Notes: a model not told the origin generated them from the sequence alone. A stretch of DNA of 64,000 bases from Pseudeuparius sepicola (GCA_963920635.1 OY987301.1:12306501-12370500); one strand, 5' to 3'. Positions 26,701 to 41,700 are shown, counted from the first letter of the stretch. Translations and numbers: made by a program.

Positions 26701-29700
26701 GGGATCTGCTAATCACGTATGACGGGATTTTCCGGGGGGTATTTACCTAGGAAATTAGCGGAATTAAATTTTGGGGGATGTCTCATTTAGTTATGCCGTT
26801 GAGTGAGGAATAATAAGAGGCGCAGCGCCCGTATAAAATTGCGTGTCCAGTCTGCGTGTGCTTACCCCGAAGCCCCTCGTTGCCCCCACTCGCTATAGCC
26901 GCCTAGCGACCACGGATTTTTACAAGTTGTTTACGTTTTCGAGAACACCGATCCCTTTGCAACGGGCTAACGGTACAATTTTATATAAATATTTTATATT
27001 TTACTGGAATAGGATATGTATTTTTCGGTCTCGAATGCTTTTCGCATTTCGGGCCGCGTTTTCGGCTACGCTGCGTCTCGTAAGGGCTGCATTTCTTATT
27101 ATTCCTTCATTCAACGGTTATACGTACCCCCCGAGGTTTTCAGAATGAAGAAGGTTTGAGTAGGTACCTAATAATAGATAGTGGAGTCAACTAGGAAAAT
27201 AACTTCGAAGAAATTCCGGGAGTTTTAGATTTTGTTGGAATGTGTTCGTTTTGATGTCTTGAAACAAAATCCGAAGAGTCCGCAGCGCAAAATAGTGTGC
27301 GATTTTTTTTATTTGACAATAATAACTGTCAAAAATATATTTTTTTGTTAATAACTTATTTAATAAGCGTTTTTATAGAATTTAAGTAAGACCATTCGAA
27401 AGAGCAGGCAATTTCTCAAAAAAAATGTATTTACATATTTTTTGTAAAATAATTAAGTAATGAATGAGAATTTTTTTAAGATCATACGTTTTCATGGTTC
27501 CCCGTATCTTTTTACACACACAACTAAATTATATGCAACAAAGTTTATTGGAAAGTGACACCGTAAAGCAATTAAAAAAATCTTGTAGCATTAATTTCCA
27601 TGAAGGGATACGTCTGTCATATTATCGCAAAGTTGACCTTGATCAAAATTTCATGCATTTTCACAATAATTGACGTTACATGGTCAATTTGTAATATTTT
27701 TGAGCAGTATTACAGAATGTTTCTACTAAATGTATGTAGTTTTGAATGAGCAATATAAGGTTACGATAGCAAACCTCGTTTGTTTTTTTTTTCTTTGAAC
27801 ATAGAGATTCTTCATAAATTCTTGCTATCGTATATTTAATATTTATTTCAAACGCTCATAATGTCCGCATAAAATTGTATTTCTCTTTTTTCTCGTTTAT
27901 TTTTGCAGTAAACCGCGTTATACTTAATTTCCCAAAACGCAGAACTCAATTTTTCTTATTTTTAAATCCAAGAATCAAGCTGAAGGAGGTTTCTTACTGG
28001 GATGAGACCAATCCTAAGTGAAAGTACACGTTTTAAACTTCCTAGTCAAATTTCCTAGTCAAAAGATTTTTTCTATATAATTTCCGCTCGTGATTATCAG
28101 CTTTTGGAAAAAAAAACTCTCTTCATGTGTTCTCAGCTTTCATACAATAATACGAATTCAATAATAAATATAATAATTTCCGCTTTTTTCTCGTTAATAC
28201 TTCATACATGTTTGTATACTACTATAGTCCCCATTTTCGATCCACTGAGAACATGCGTTTGTATGTGTGTATGTATGTGCGTGTGTTTGTGAGGCGTGTT
28301 AGTCGGCAGGTAGTTGGCAGATGTCATTCTGTTCCCTTGGAGCACAGCTTGTATTGACCTGGGGACGAATGGCACAGCCTAAATATATATTCCCCCCGAA
28401 AATCCAAGCTATATACAGGGTGTTTTATTAAGGGCGAAGAGGTACCATACCTCAGGAATTAATAGTCCTGGAGCTTTGGGGAAAAATCTTCTTAAGTAAT
28501 AGGGTCACGAAAAATCGCTGGAAATTATATTTAAGTTTGTAGGTCGGCCGCTAGGGGGCGTATTCGCAACAGTAAATTTGCAAAATGAGTTTTCTCAAAA
28601 AAAATCTAATAAATATCAAAAATAATTTTATTGCACTCTTCAGCAAATACTGAACAATTTTCGTTAAGGATTTTTTGCTCTTGCTCTTCAAATAGAGGTT
28701 AGACGGGCGGATAAACATTGACTTGAAAAAATGCTGCTAACTCCGGATTGGTTTAACCCAATTGGTTGAATTTGGGCTTGTTGAAGAGAGATTTCCTTCT
28801 TCTATCAAATGATTGTCCAGTAAGATCATTTCGAATTTCATGGTCACCGCTAGAGGGCGCAATTCGAAAAATTTCCCTTTTATTACAATTTTCTCCGAAA
28901 TTTTAAATTCATTGACATATTTATTCTGTTATAATCGACAAGTAGATTACATTTACAATAAAAAATACTTTGGTATTTTGATATCTTCATTAGTTTCGGA
29001 GTTATCGCCAAAAGAATAATTATTAACATGTTATTTGAAAGAAGAAAATAGGTATTTGTTTTCAAAGATTTTCGTGGTCAAGCATGCCATGAAATAAATA
29101 AAAATCTGCTTGAGCTTGTTGTAAATAGCTAGATTTTCACTTTTTATTTCCTTAAACGTATTTCTAATTTACTTACCTTACCTGTCGTATTGATATAAGA
29201 TTATCTCGGAAAAAATTAAAAATTTAAAATTCGATTATTTTTGCATTCAACTTCATTTTTACTAGGCGTCATTTTATTTTTCATTTCTTTTTACTTCATA
29301 TTCATAATCAGCATCTCAAAAAACATAAAATATACATGTTCATTGAAAAATAATGATTCTACAATTAATTGTAGACGATTTTTGAGAAATTTCGGTGAAA
29401 GATGGATTTTTTAATTTTTTTATTTTTAAAATAAAAAGCGCACTTTTTCAACCTGCGGACTTTTAAATTAAAGTATGTTTGAAGGTATTTCAAAAGGTTT
29501 TATTAAAATCCATAACTTCCCTAATTAATTCCTAATTAACACCATTTTTCGTCTACGTTGACTCCAGCATTTTAATAGTCTAGCCAGTACATAACTGAAT
29601 ATTCAACCGTCTCAACAACTGCCTGGGGAGTTCGGCAAATGAAGACCCGGGCAAAATATCCAGTCCCATATAATTTGTCGATCTGTTTGGGTCCGGTTCA

Positions 29701-32700
29701 ACCGACCCCGAATACAAATTTGCCAGTATTTCACTTTACACCCCTCCCAGCTTATTTCGCAGGGCTATCGATTGGGGGCCCCTCGAAGCAGGAAACCAAA
29801 CGAAATCGTGAACAGATGCCCCCTATTTCCCTGCTAATAACTCCCCCGCTGTTTAAGACCCAGACAGGCAGGCATAGTTGCGGTATCGATAATCGATTTA
29901 CTTGAAAAAAAAAACAAACTTAACGATTTTATTTTAATAGTAGCATTGTTGTGTGGCTCCGTGATTTCATAATGGAGAATTTTTGTCGTCAGTTTTGTTA
30001 AAAAGTCATAAAGCCCCAAAAACAACCCTACCGCGCAGTTTTCATGCTAGATACCGCTAAAATGACTAATGGAGTAGATGTAGAGTCGGAAACGTAGCCG
30101 TAAATTTTAATTAAAACCTGGTTTTGTCGAGATTAAGCCACACTTTTTTATTTTGGTCTATGTCTAGACTGCGCAGCACACAAAATATTCTGAGTGTCTA
30201 TCTGGCCTCCCAGAATAAGGGAGGGGACTGAGGGGAGAAATTGAAAAAAATGTGTTAGCGAATTGTCAGGAGTTCGGAAATTGAGGGCATTTCCGAGAAT
30301 ACATGGAATAATTATTATACGTATACAGGGTGATTCAGTTCCGGTGCTCAACATGGGGATCTCGGAAACCGCAACAAAGACGAAGTCGGTCAAATTTAGG
30401 CAAACTTGCGCCTTTGGGCGCCTAACAATATGCCGTTAACACTCAATGTACAGCACGTGCGTGGTGATTCAATATTTTGACCCATAAAATGGCTTTTTTC
30501 GATCTGTAGAGAGCAAGTCGCATAATTTTAAACTTTTGGTCGATACAAATTTTAATCTAAGTAATTACTCACATTTTGAGACAAAAATTATTTAAAAATA
30601 TTTATCACAATGGCAGTTATTAGGCTTATTGCGCAAATGCAAATTACTTAGATTAAAATTTGTATTGACCAAAAGTTTAAAATTATGCGCGTTGCTCTCT
30701 TCAGATCGAAAAAAGCCATTTTATGGGTCAAAATATTGAATCACCACGCACGTGCTGTACATTGAGCCTTAAGAAAGTTAAAATATTTTCATGGGTTGCT
30801 GAGATATTTAAGAAAAACCGAATTTATGAAAATTAGATTTAATTTTTTCTGGCGCCATTTGCGATAATATTGAAAAATAAATTTTACTTTCTTATTGTTA
30901 CTTTTTCTGGACTACGTCATGGTATTTTTAGATTTTCGGGAAGATGTTTCGTTTTTGAGATAGAGATCATCTTCATTTTTTTAAATACGGACCTGTATTT
31001 TTTATTCCATATATTTCGAAATGTCCTGAGTACAACGATATATGATACATACATATTTTTTCTCGTTTTGGCCGCCAAAATGCACATTTACTACGAAAAA
31101 AATTAATACGGCCCTGGACTGTGCAATTTTCTCTTTTTTTCTCTCAAATTATATATTCCAATTATAACAGGTGATAATTTTTTTATACATACTGGATTAA
31201 TTAAACTCTGTTTGTCATATTTTGAAATTCTTTTTTATAATTACCTACTTTAGGTAAAATGTATCTATCTCACTATTGTTAATAATTATTGTTGTTATTT
31301 ACCTAAAGTATAAAAAAGAATTTTAAAATATGAGAAACATGGATTATAATTAATCCAGTAGGTATTAAAATAATGATCACGTTATAATTGGAATAGCTTT
31401 GAAAAAAAAGAAAATAATGCATAGTCCAGGACCGTATTAATTTTTTTCTTAGTAAATGTGCATTTTAGCAGCTAAAACGAGAAAAAATATGTATGTGTCA
31501 TACATCGTTGTACTCAGGACAACGATTTATTGCGAAATATGCAGTAAAAAATCCAGGTCCGTATTTAAAAAAATGAAGATGATCCCTCTATCTCAAAAAT
31601 GAAACGTCACCCCGAAAGTCTAAAAATACCATGACGTAGTCCAGAAAAAGTTGCAACGAATAAGTATAATTTATTTTTCAATATTATCGCAAATGAAGCC
31701 AGGTTTTTCTTAAATATCTCAGCAACCCATGAAAATATTTTAACTTTCTCAACGACATATTGTTAGGCGCCCAAAGGTGCAAGTTTGCCTCCATTTGACC
31801 GACTTCGTATCTGTTTCGGTTTCCGAGATCCCCATGTTGAGCACCGGAACTGAATCAGCCTGTATAGTTTCTACCAACATATTATTACAAAAATAATCTA
31901 ATTTCTCCCTGGTATTAATACAACAAACTATAATAGTATAAAACTTACTTCTATTGTGTCCCAATGTAAATGAAGTGAAATTATGTTTAGAAGAATTATC
32001 TACACTATGGTATAGGCCAGGTTATACCGAAATTGCAAGAATCTCCGCCAACACCACGCCTCACTGAACATCCACAGATCAAAACAGTGCCTTACCGAAG
32101 GCGAAAATGGCTGGGTAGCTATTAATATGCCCATTACAGGCTCAATTTCTGCGGGACTTCATGAATATCCGACCGGATAATTCACGGGCCTTAGGCGCGT
32201 ACGGCCTGCTGCGACCTCTCCAATCTCGACAGATGTGCACCGTTGACCAATTTTGCGTAATTTTATTCAATTTCGCAACCCACGCAAGCCATTAGGTACG
32301 CGAGGGTACGTGCTGGTATTTTCAAAGGCGCAGAAATCTTATTAGTTGCTGAAATAATGAAGAGATGGTAAAACATAGTAGGTACATCACTTTTATAAGA
32401 AATATATGTAATTGCGTATGTCAGCACATTTTACGTTTGGCAACGTTGCGCTCTGTACATCGATTTGAATGTTCGCATCGGTCATCATGACTTCGTACAG
32501 CCTAAACAAAAAAATTGCGCCGACTGTCCCGCAATATCTATCCGCCCCCTAAATTCTGGTAAATTTACCCAAGGCATTAATAGCTCGACAGCTCAACGCG
32601 CCCCCAGGAGCTTTCCGCTTTCCACTGTTTATTTTCGTTGGGTATGCACACCACTTTATCAGTGTTTTGACACCGGTTACCGGTGAGTCACCGCGACACG

Positions 32701-35700
32701 ATCTGGCAACCCCGCACCGAACGCGCGTGCTGATATTAGCAACCCCTTTATGCACACAAGGGGGAAATCAGATAGATACAATGCGGTTACTGAAAAATCT
32801 TAATATACAAAGCCATTCTCAAATGAGTGTTCTACTCATGAAGATATAGATATCTACATAATTATAGACGATAGTCATAACAGAAAATAATGTCTAAGAG
32901 TTTCGCATTTTCTATTATTTAAAACAACAATTCTAGATTAGCTATTCGACATTCGATAGAGTGCATAAAAACCGCTTTATTTTCAAAAATTTGAAAGCCT
33001 ACTGTGCTTACATAATCGATTATTTATTTTCATGGGTAACTAGACCTGCTGCCAATCACAAATATTACAAAATTTCTTATAGTACCTAAATACAGAACAA
33101 ACTGGCAAGTGTGACATATCAAAGTAAATGGGATATTTTAATATATTTTTTCCAGATAATTTAATTTTTTATCCCAAGAAAGCCCAAAGTTAGTCATATA
33201 CAGGGTATCCCAACGAAAACTTGACCCCCCCCCCAAAATTCGAAAACTGAACAATATTTGAAAATTCGCCGAGACTAGATGAACATATCGGGTTGGCTTG
33301 ACTGTCAAAAAAGCTCCCCACAAAAACCGAAATCGACGGGTCTCGGCGAATTTTCAAATATTGTTCGGTTTTCGAATTTTTGGGGGGTCATGATTTCGTT
33401 GGGATACCCTGTATAATATTTCATAGCATATCTATGCTATGCTCTGTGCTTGTATCATAAATATAAATTACTATTATCACAAAAAAATGGCGTCGGGTGT
33501 AGAATGTAAATCAAGCATTAGCCCCTCTAAAGTTTAAATTTTTTGAGGGGTATTTTTTTACTCGATCCCGACAAACCTAACCTCGAAATCCGTTATCTCC
33601 CCGCCATTGTCGCCGGTTATCTCCCGCTTCCGCTTATTAGGCAGCGTCTCCGGGGGAGGGAGCGGAGACGTGGCAACGGCGCCGGCCCAGGGCCGGGCCG
33701 GCAGATAATGCGCGGTTAATCGAGCGAAAACTTCACGGGGGTTTGTAAAGGGGGTGAGTTTTTAGAGGGCGCTAATCGTTTGACGGATTCGGACTGGGAA
33801 CGCAGTTGGAATGGAACCGTTTTAATTTCGTGAAACGCGAATATCGCTTTTTGTATATCGACTGAATACCGACTTGTCCCCCACTAAATATTTAGCAGGG
33901 CGAGTTTAAAATAACCACGTACACGTAAGTAAATACAATCGGTATAAAGGGCATCACTTGGTCAGATTTTTGAGACACCCTGAGTATTTTGGGTTTTTAG
34001 ATTCCTTTTGTTCTTCCAATTTTTATTGAGTATGATGAATGCGATGAATGCATCAGGAACGTGGTCGGTCGAATATACTTATTGGAAATCTCTAGTGCTA
34101 AGAGTGATTTATACCTAATTTATCTACTTTCAAATATTGTAACTGTACCCACACGACACGAATCTATTTTATTTAGTTCTTATTGTTCTAAGAAAATAAT
34201 CTATAGTGCGGACCTGAAGTTTATCGATTTGGTTTTCGAAGGTCGTGAAATAAGGAAGTAACGTGACTTTCAAGTGAGATTCTATTGGAGAATTCGCTTG
34301 CATCTTGCATCTTCTTTACCGCCGAGATCAAAGAAGGCGCCAACAGCAAGTTAAACAACTGGATATTCTTAAAACTGCGATAGTAGTTTGTAGAGTTTAT
34401 ATGGTATAAATGAAGGCAATTGGAACAGCATTAAAACCTTTGAACTTTATACGGGTGATATCTGCTGATAAGTCTGGTATTTTTACCAGTAGCAGAGCGT
34501 GGTAAATGCTATGAAATAGATCGCGCCCCGTATATCACTGTGTTCCAAGTGAGTTCATTTTTATTTTACCGGGGTAGCTCGAGAACAGGCGCCTCGGCAA
34601 TAAAATACGAGAAAATACTTTTTTAACCATATTAAACCGCACCTGGTATTAGTAGGAAAAGAGATGAAGGAGACAGAGAAGATAGATATTGTAGTAAAAA
34701 CAAGTGACTGCATGCTCGCCAAATATGTCTAATATCGCCAATTAGAGATGGGTTTTAAACCCTTTATGAATGCCAACCTATGGGTGCCAAACCTTTGACA
34801 CCCATAGGGTGTTTTCATTTTTAAAATAAAGGGTGGATTCAAAGGGTGGAAACGTTTGGCACCCAAAAATGGGTGGTTTCAAAGGGTGTAAACTAATGAC
34901 ACCCAAAAATGGGTGTTTTCAATGTCACCAAAAGCCAAAATATATCCTGGAATGGATGGAATTTATTAAGGGAAGCAAAGCCACTGGATTTGGAGCAAAG
35001 AAGAAGAAGAAACGCGATTTCGCCGAAAATTTTCTCTAATTTACCCACCTAAAATGCCCCCTCTATGAAGACACGGCACTGACGAATAGCGTAAACTCGG
35101 TCTCAAAATACTATACTAGTTGATTATTTACCATTTTCTACTCGGTTGTTGGCAGGGCGCCAGTGCCGTGTTTTCATAGATGGGGGATTTTGAGGGGATG
35201 AATTATAGAAAAATCTCGGCGCCAGGAAAAAAATTATTAAGAAAAGTGGTTCAGAATGACCATCTCTATTACCCAAAAAATAATGCCAGTTATTTCAGAC
35301 TCACCCTGTATACTGATGACATTTTTTTTATTTCTCGTTAACTAGTTTATTAAAGTTAATAATGCAGAATGAATCTTGTTTTTGTATACATTTATTCATT
35401 TTTCTACTCCTATGCTAGTAACATACCTATTAAGTGACGGTTTAGGTTATAAGTAAGTTCATTGTTACGAACACGGACACGTAATGACTGACATGTAATG
35501 ACTGACACGTAATAAAAAAAATTACGTATCTGTTCTTTATTAAAACGCAATTATCACGGGTGCCTTGTTAGCGCGGCATCCGCGTCACCATATAGCAACT
35601 AACCAACATACTAATTGTTGCCTGTCAGCACAGACGTATATAGTAGCGAAGCTATATAGGTCTGTGCTGTCAGATAATCAGAAGTATAGTTTATCTATTA

Positions 35701-38700
35701 TAATAGTTTTTCTTTCGTCGAAGAAAAATTATAATACAAAACTCGAGTTGTAAGCTTATTACGTATGAGTGGAAAAGTTGCGCACGAGCCGCGCAGCGGC
35801 GAGGGCTGTAATTCCACGAGTATGCATTTTTTGCATATTTTATTCAATTTCGCAAAACATTGCATATTTCTGGAAAAACTATATTTTTGTGCATATTTGC
35901 ATGTATTTCCTATACTTATTTATAGATATAAGATATAACCAATATTATGAGAGCCCAGAGACAACTCGCAGTGTGTAGTGCAAAGTCAAGAAATCCTGAA
36001 AAATGCGGATTAGAGATATAATTCTTTCACTCGAAAGTAGAAATTTAGGTTTAAGCGAATCGATTGATTTTGTTCAAACATTTTCCGCTAAATGTAGAGA
36101 GGTTCCCGGTGATGTAGGTATTAAAGTAATAATTAGTTGCTGTAGAAAAGAATGAAGGGTTTAATAATTATTTAATGGCAGTAAAGAGTATTTTTGATGG
36201 TAAATCATCCAACGAAGTTGCACGTTGGCCTTATACCTTACTACCCAAATTAAAATATTGTCCTATTACATCGGCAGATGTTGAGAGAAGCTTTTCTATA
36301 TATAAACATATTTTTACCGACAGAAGGCAAAGATTTTTATTGGAAAAAAAAATCAAATTAAAATGTTTTTATAATTCTGCTTTAATATAGGTATTTTACG
36401 AGGTATTTTATGTATTTGTTTTCCTTTAATTTTTCTTAAAATAAACCTTTTCTCTAAAATCAGTTTTGGTGTTTTTTAAGGTATTTGTACATGTAAACTA
36501 AATGCATATTATTGCATATTTGGCCAAATAAATGCATATTATTGCATATTTTAAATAAAAATGATGCATATATATATGCGCATATTTCGATTGAAATTAA
36601 ATGCATATATTCCGCCCTTTACTTATTATTTATTTCTGTAGATTATGTAAAGGAAACGGCAAATAAGTAAGTTATAAAGCTTTCCAAACCAAAACTTTCC
36701 ACCAGATACTGAGAAAACATGTACAAGTTAAAATCAGTCGAAGCAAGAAGTAATGATAAGCAATCACAGTACTATAATGATTTTCTGTGGATATTGGTCA
36801 GAGCCATGATTTCCGTAAAATTTAAAACAACTATGCCCGCCCATCCTCCTAAATTAGAAAACCCTAGTTCCTGCTCGTCCGACAAAATGGAAGAACTCAA
36901 TCTTGTTTGGAGTGCGAATTTCGGCGATCGCCGCTACAAAAAGCCCAGGTCCAACCGCCATCTATTATTAAAAGATATAATCTGGGGACCGCGTGGGGAG
37001 AGGGCGATGCGTGCGGCTAATCTACCACTTTTCTGGCCGATGGCCGGTAACGACGTTCCTTTCTGGCCCTGAAAGGGTCCGCAGATAGAATCTTTTATGT
37101 GACAGCTTGCGCTGATTTCGCCTCTTTCCATCCCCTTTCCGGAAATATGAGAAAATGAAAGTTGACGTCCCCGCCTGCGGGGACAATGCCGGGACGATTG
37201 GGACCGACGTGGCCGATCGGCGAGGCCTACTCAGCTTATAGCCTGGGAAATTTGACAGTCAGCAGCTTTGTTTTGGGAACATAGAGATCATATATATAGG
37301 TAGAGTGCCGAATAAGTCCCTTTTATGGCAAATTGTGGATTTGCGCATGGGCCTATGGAACATGCGCATTAGACCTTCAGACCGCGCAATTCAAAACAGT
37401 GGTTGTTTTTCTGAATTACTATCTCCCTACGAACTTGTATATTGATAATAAATTAAGCTCACCTCAACGTGGACTGGTCAAGACTTCGATAACTACAACT
37501 AGGTTCGTTTATACTTGTAAAACTAGTTTCGTCCAAACTACACTAGAATTTGCTTCACTGATGCTAGAACTTGACTTGTTTTCATCTACCTTTATAACTT
37601 TAACACTAAAACAAATAAGCTACTAATAGTTTCTTACACCACAATCATGTTAATATATTTACTTAAATGATGGTTTAGGTGGTTTTAATAGAAGAGTTAG
37701 TACCGCATTTTCAATTAGCTGCGTTTTGACTCGTTTCGTTTTTACACACTCTGGTGTAAAATGAGCAGAACATATTCGAGATAATCACTTAATTAGATAA
37801 AACAGTCAAACAACTAAAACGCGAAGAAACTATTAATAATTAGCTGAAAATCGAAAAAATTATGCCACAAAGCGTTTATGATGCAAACAACGGTAGGTTA
37901 TACTCAGTTTGTCGCTGTCAAACGGCTGTCAAAGAGTGTCAAGTTCCACAAAATACTACCTCAAATTGCAAATGCGCATGTCCACTAGGAATCACGGGCG
38001 TAGCCAGGATTTAGTTTTTGAGGGGGGGGGGTTAGTTTGAGAAGTAAATAAAACAACAAAAATATACTTACATGAAATTTAATACCTATATATTCATCCG
38101 AAAAACTACGACATATTTATAAAGTTCTTAACTTTAAATGAAATGGATAAATTAATTTCGTTCCTCTGCGCTAAATCTAAAACCATTAAAGAAGAAATCT
38201 TCGGCTTTTTCTTTTAAATATATCCACTACTTCATCTGCATGAATTTCTGTTCCATAGTGAATGTTCATTAGAGCCAAACCATTAAGTCTGTTTTCACTT
38301 GTAGTGTTTCGTAAATAGTTTTTCAGTCTCCTTAGGCTCGAGAAAGACCTTTCTGGGGTAGCAGTGGATACAGGAATGGTAGCCAAGATTTGTAGTAATG
38401 TGTAAATATTAGGATAAAGGTTTTTATCGCACATATCTAGGCATTCCAAACTAGATTTCGGGGTAGGCAGTCTTCTTATCAGCATGCAAGGTAGCTGAAG
38501 CTTTGATAGCTAAATCCAAATTTGTTTCTTTATTAGAAACCCCTTGACCTTGACTACACCACTTTTTCCAGTAGTCCATAAGAAACTTCCACGAACTTCC
38601 ACAAAGTTCCGCACATTTCGACCGACGGGCGTGGCGAATAATCGAGAAACAACGCAAAGTGTCCCTACAATACAAAATAGTTCGGCTGCAACTGCGTCTG

Positions 38701-41700
38701 CCTCTCGTCAAAAGATGGCGCTAGGCGCTACTATTACTACATATATTCAAACGTAATAATAATTTAACTCTTCACTCCTCGTATTTTTTGGGTATAATAT
38801 TAGGTAATATTTTGCTTATTTCGGGGGGGGGGGGGGGTTGAACCCCCGAAACCCCCCCTTGGCTACGCCCGTGCTAAGAATATTGATTACTATTTTTTAC
38901 TATTTTATGATTTTAAATTCGTCAAAGATTTTCCGCGCATCCTATGTATAAAAAAACATCGTCCAGCACTCTACCTATATATATGATCTCTATGTTTGAG
39001 AACCATAGAACTGTAAAGTATATAGGTGACAATTTCGATGCCCACCATTGGTATCTCGGAAACTGTAAAAGATACAACATCGGTCAAATTAGACAAAAGT
39101 TGCGCTATTATACCCTCTACAATATTCTCTGTTATTAAATCTTAGATATCTTGATTCGTGATTTATACTCATAAAAATAAAGTTTTAAGGCATCTTTCAA
39201 AAGTGGCTTGTTAAATATCTACCTGTGAAAAGAAATCCCGGGCTCTTGCTTTTCACTTCTGCTTTTGCAACCAAACGCTGAACAATACACCATCGTAAGA
39301 GTATATTTTCCCCTAAATCACTGTTACTTTTAATTCACAAATTCACGAAATTTACCGAAGTAAACAAACATTAGGCCCGTGTGTACAACGTTTACCTGAG
39401 ATAGGTTATGTCCTGAGAAATATCAATGTAGCTACATACCACACACTTTCTGCGTCCCATTGTATACAAAATCAGTCACTATATCCTAAATACTAATAAA
39501 TATCCTATAAATTGACAGAAAAACAATTAAAAATGGGAAAAATGCATACGTAAACAATCGGAAAACTTGACGTGCTGGGCAAACACAAAACAAATACCGC
39601 TGAGTTAATGAGTTAACGGACGCGCCACCCGCGGCAGCAAAAGCACCATGTCGGGCGGTTTGAGGTATCTGTGACGATTTTATTAAAGTGATAACTAGAT
39701 ACTATAATTACAGCGCAATTTAGTTTTAGTTTAAAATTGTTACATACAAGAAATTAATAACTACATTTGTTAATTTCCCGTTATGGGAGGTGTGCCTTCA
39801 TTTAATCCCATTATTAAACCCTTCTATTTTGAAATGAAATGCTGTAAACAGTGGAGTACGCGGCATCACTCAAAAAAGATGTGGCTTTGTTTACTTTTTG
39901 TTTTTACTCCCTCTATCCTTGGTTATTTCTCTGAGGTTCGACACATATAAAATGGCCGCCGTCCAAAACGACGTAACAAAATCTATACACTGCAGGGTAG
40001 GCAGGCGCCGATGTCCTCTCTCTTTCCTTATCTAAGTTTCTTGCTGACGCTAGCAAGTGGATATATCTGTATTCCAAATTTGAATTCTAATTTTTGGCCT
40101 AGTTATAAGGGGATAAAAAGCAACTGGTAAACTTTTTGATACTTTGAAGATATTCGCGGATCTTTGTAGCGAATTTGGGTTACGCCCATGGACAGGGGGT
40201 CCCTCGCCCACACTTTTGAATTATTCAATGGTCCGTAACATTTGTAGGTTCTACCCTTTCGGAGACATTAATGTTATACACGGAAATGCCATGAACATTA
40301 CTTTCACACCAGTTTTTGTTAATTAATTGATGGGATTTTGGGAAGGATCCAACGAAAGGGGCAGAATATATTATAGTTACACTCGAATGACCTCAAAATT
40401 TATTTATTAAAAAATATTTTTAAATTCTCATATTTACATTTAGTAAATGCCACCCCCGAATAAATATATTAAGTGATACAGCAAAAAAATTACATAAATT
40501 ACGTGGTATCGCAGTTTCGTGTTAGACTAACATTTCGACACACGTTTCGGTAGGTATGCTCCCATTTGTTCCATATTCAGTAATTCTAATCATACGTTAG
40601 GTCCTACCATGTAATTTCTAGCGAAAAGGGGAACATGGATTTGTAACGAAAACTGTAATTAGAAAAAATCCGTCTAGCGCGACGTCGCGTCGTCGAGTTC
40701 AATGGAATATTTATGAATACAAATGTCATACATTATACTAAAAAATGCCATAGACCCCCCATGTGCAAGAATAGTATATTATGTACCAAGAAGATGCTCG
40801 CTTACGCTCGGGCAACAATCACTCGAGGCATTAAGAGTCACTTTAGTCCCGTATTACATATCTACGCTATTTTTTGCACCGCAGGAACTAAAATTCAAAA
40901 ATTCACAAGACATTATGTAAAAAGAAACATTCGACATTACCAATTTACTACATTGTCCTGTTGTAGCTTAGGAAACTGTTTGAGATAAATCAAAATGAAT
41001 TTTACCTTTCTAATCTTAACTTTTCAAGAGCTACCTAATGGTGTTGGTACCATCATGCCAAAATTGGTACCAAAAGTTGGTACCTTGGTACCAACCATCA
41101 GTTAGACCACCGGATAGCTCTTGAAAAGTTAAAATGAGAATTGTGAAATTCATTTTGTTCTATCTTAACCAGTTTTGTCGCTACAACGATGCAAAGTAGT
41201 CAAAATGCCTATTTTCAACTATCCATAGCTTAGAATCTACTAAATTTAAAAAATGCCATTCTTCAAATGCTTTAGAATTTTCCGTACATCCTAATTTGTT
41301 TATCTACTGCATTTCGTTACTGTTCATCTAATTAATCTTATTGAATAATGTAAGTACATAGTTGGACATAGTTTCCATTGTTTTTGTTACTTTTAATCCG
41401 AATTGACTACATTTTTTTTCTCCCTTGGGATTAAAAAATTTTAGTTCCAAGGGAGTAAATGCCGCACTTTAGTCCCGAAAAAGAGGGAGTAAAGTGATCA
41501 CTTTAGCCCCTACGTTGCAAAAAAACGTACTACTCTATTCCTAAAGGAAGTAAAATCAATCTCAATTTTAGGTTTATGAACATAATAAATATATAACGGT
41601 TGGACAAAATAAGGAAAAAATTCATTACCTCTTTTGAAAAACCGTTTTTGATCATCTAGTACCTAATTCGGATTTCTCACCTTCGAAAACCCAAGTGTGT

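Larger units (their letters stand above)
37278..38996. mobile_element. TIR element carrying a nested hAT insertion
   Basis: AACATAGAGATCATATATAT at 37278 is mirrored by ATATATATGATCTCTATGTT ending at 38996. Within it sits the complete hAT element 37993-38873. No transposase for the outer element was recognised. Confidence 0.7.

Noticed and set aside
26830..26860. TATAAA followed by CAGTCT as a core promoter
   Set aside because: The spacing (about 17 bp) is too short for TATA-Inr, and no first exon with a usable donor follows.
36719..37072. 117-codon frame in a GC-rich intron block
   Set aside because: No splice sites of matching phase and no recognisable product; better treated as non-coding.
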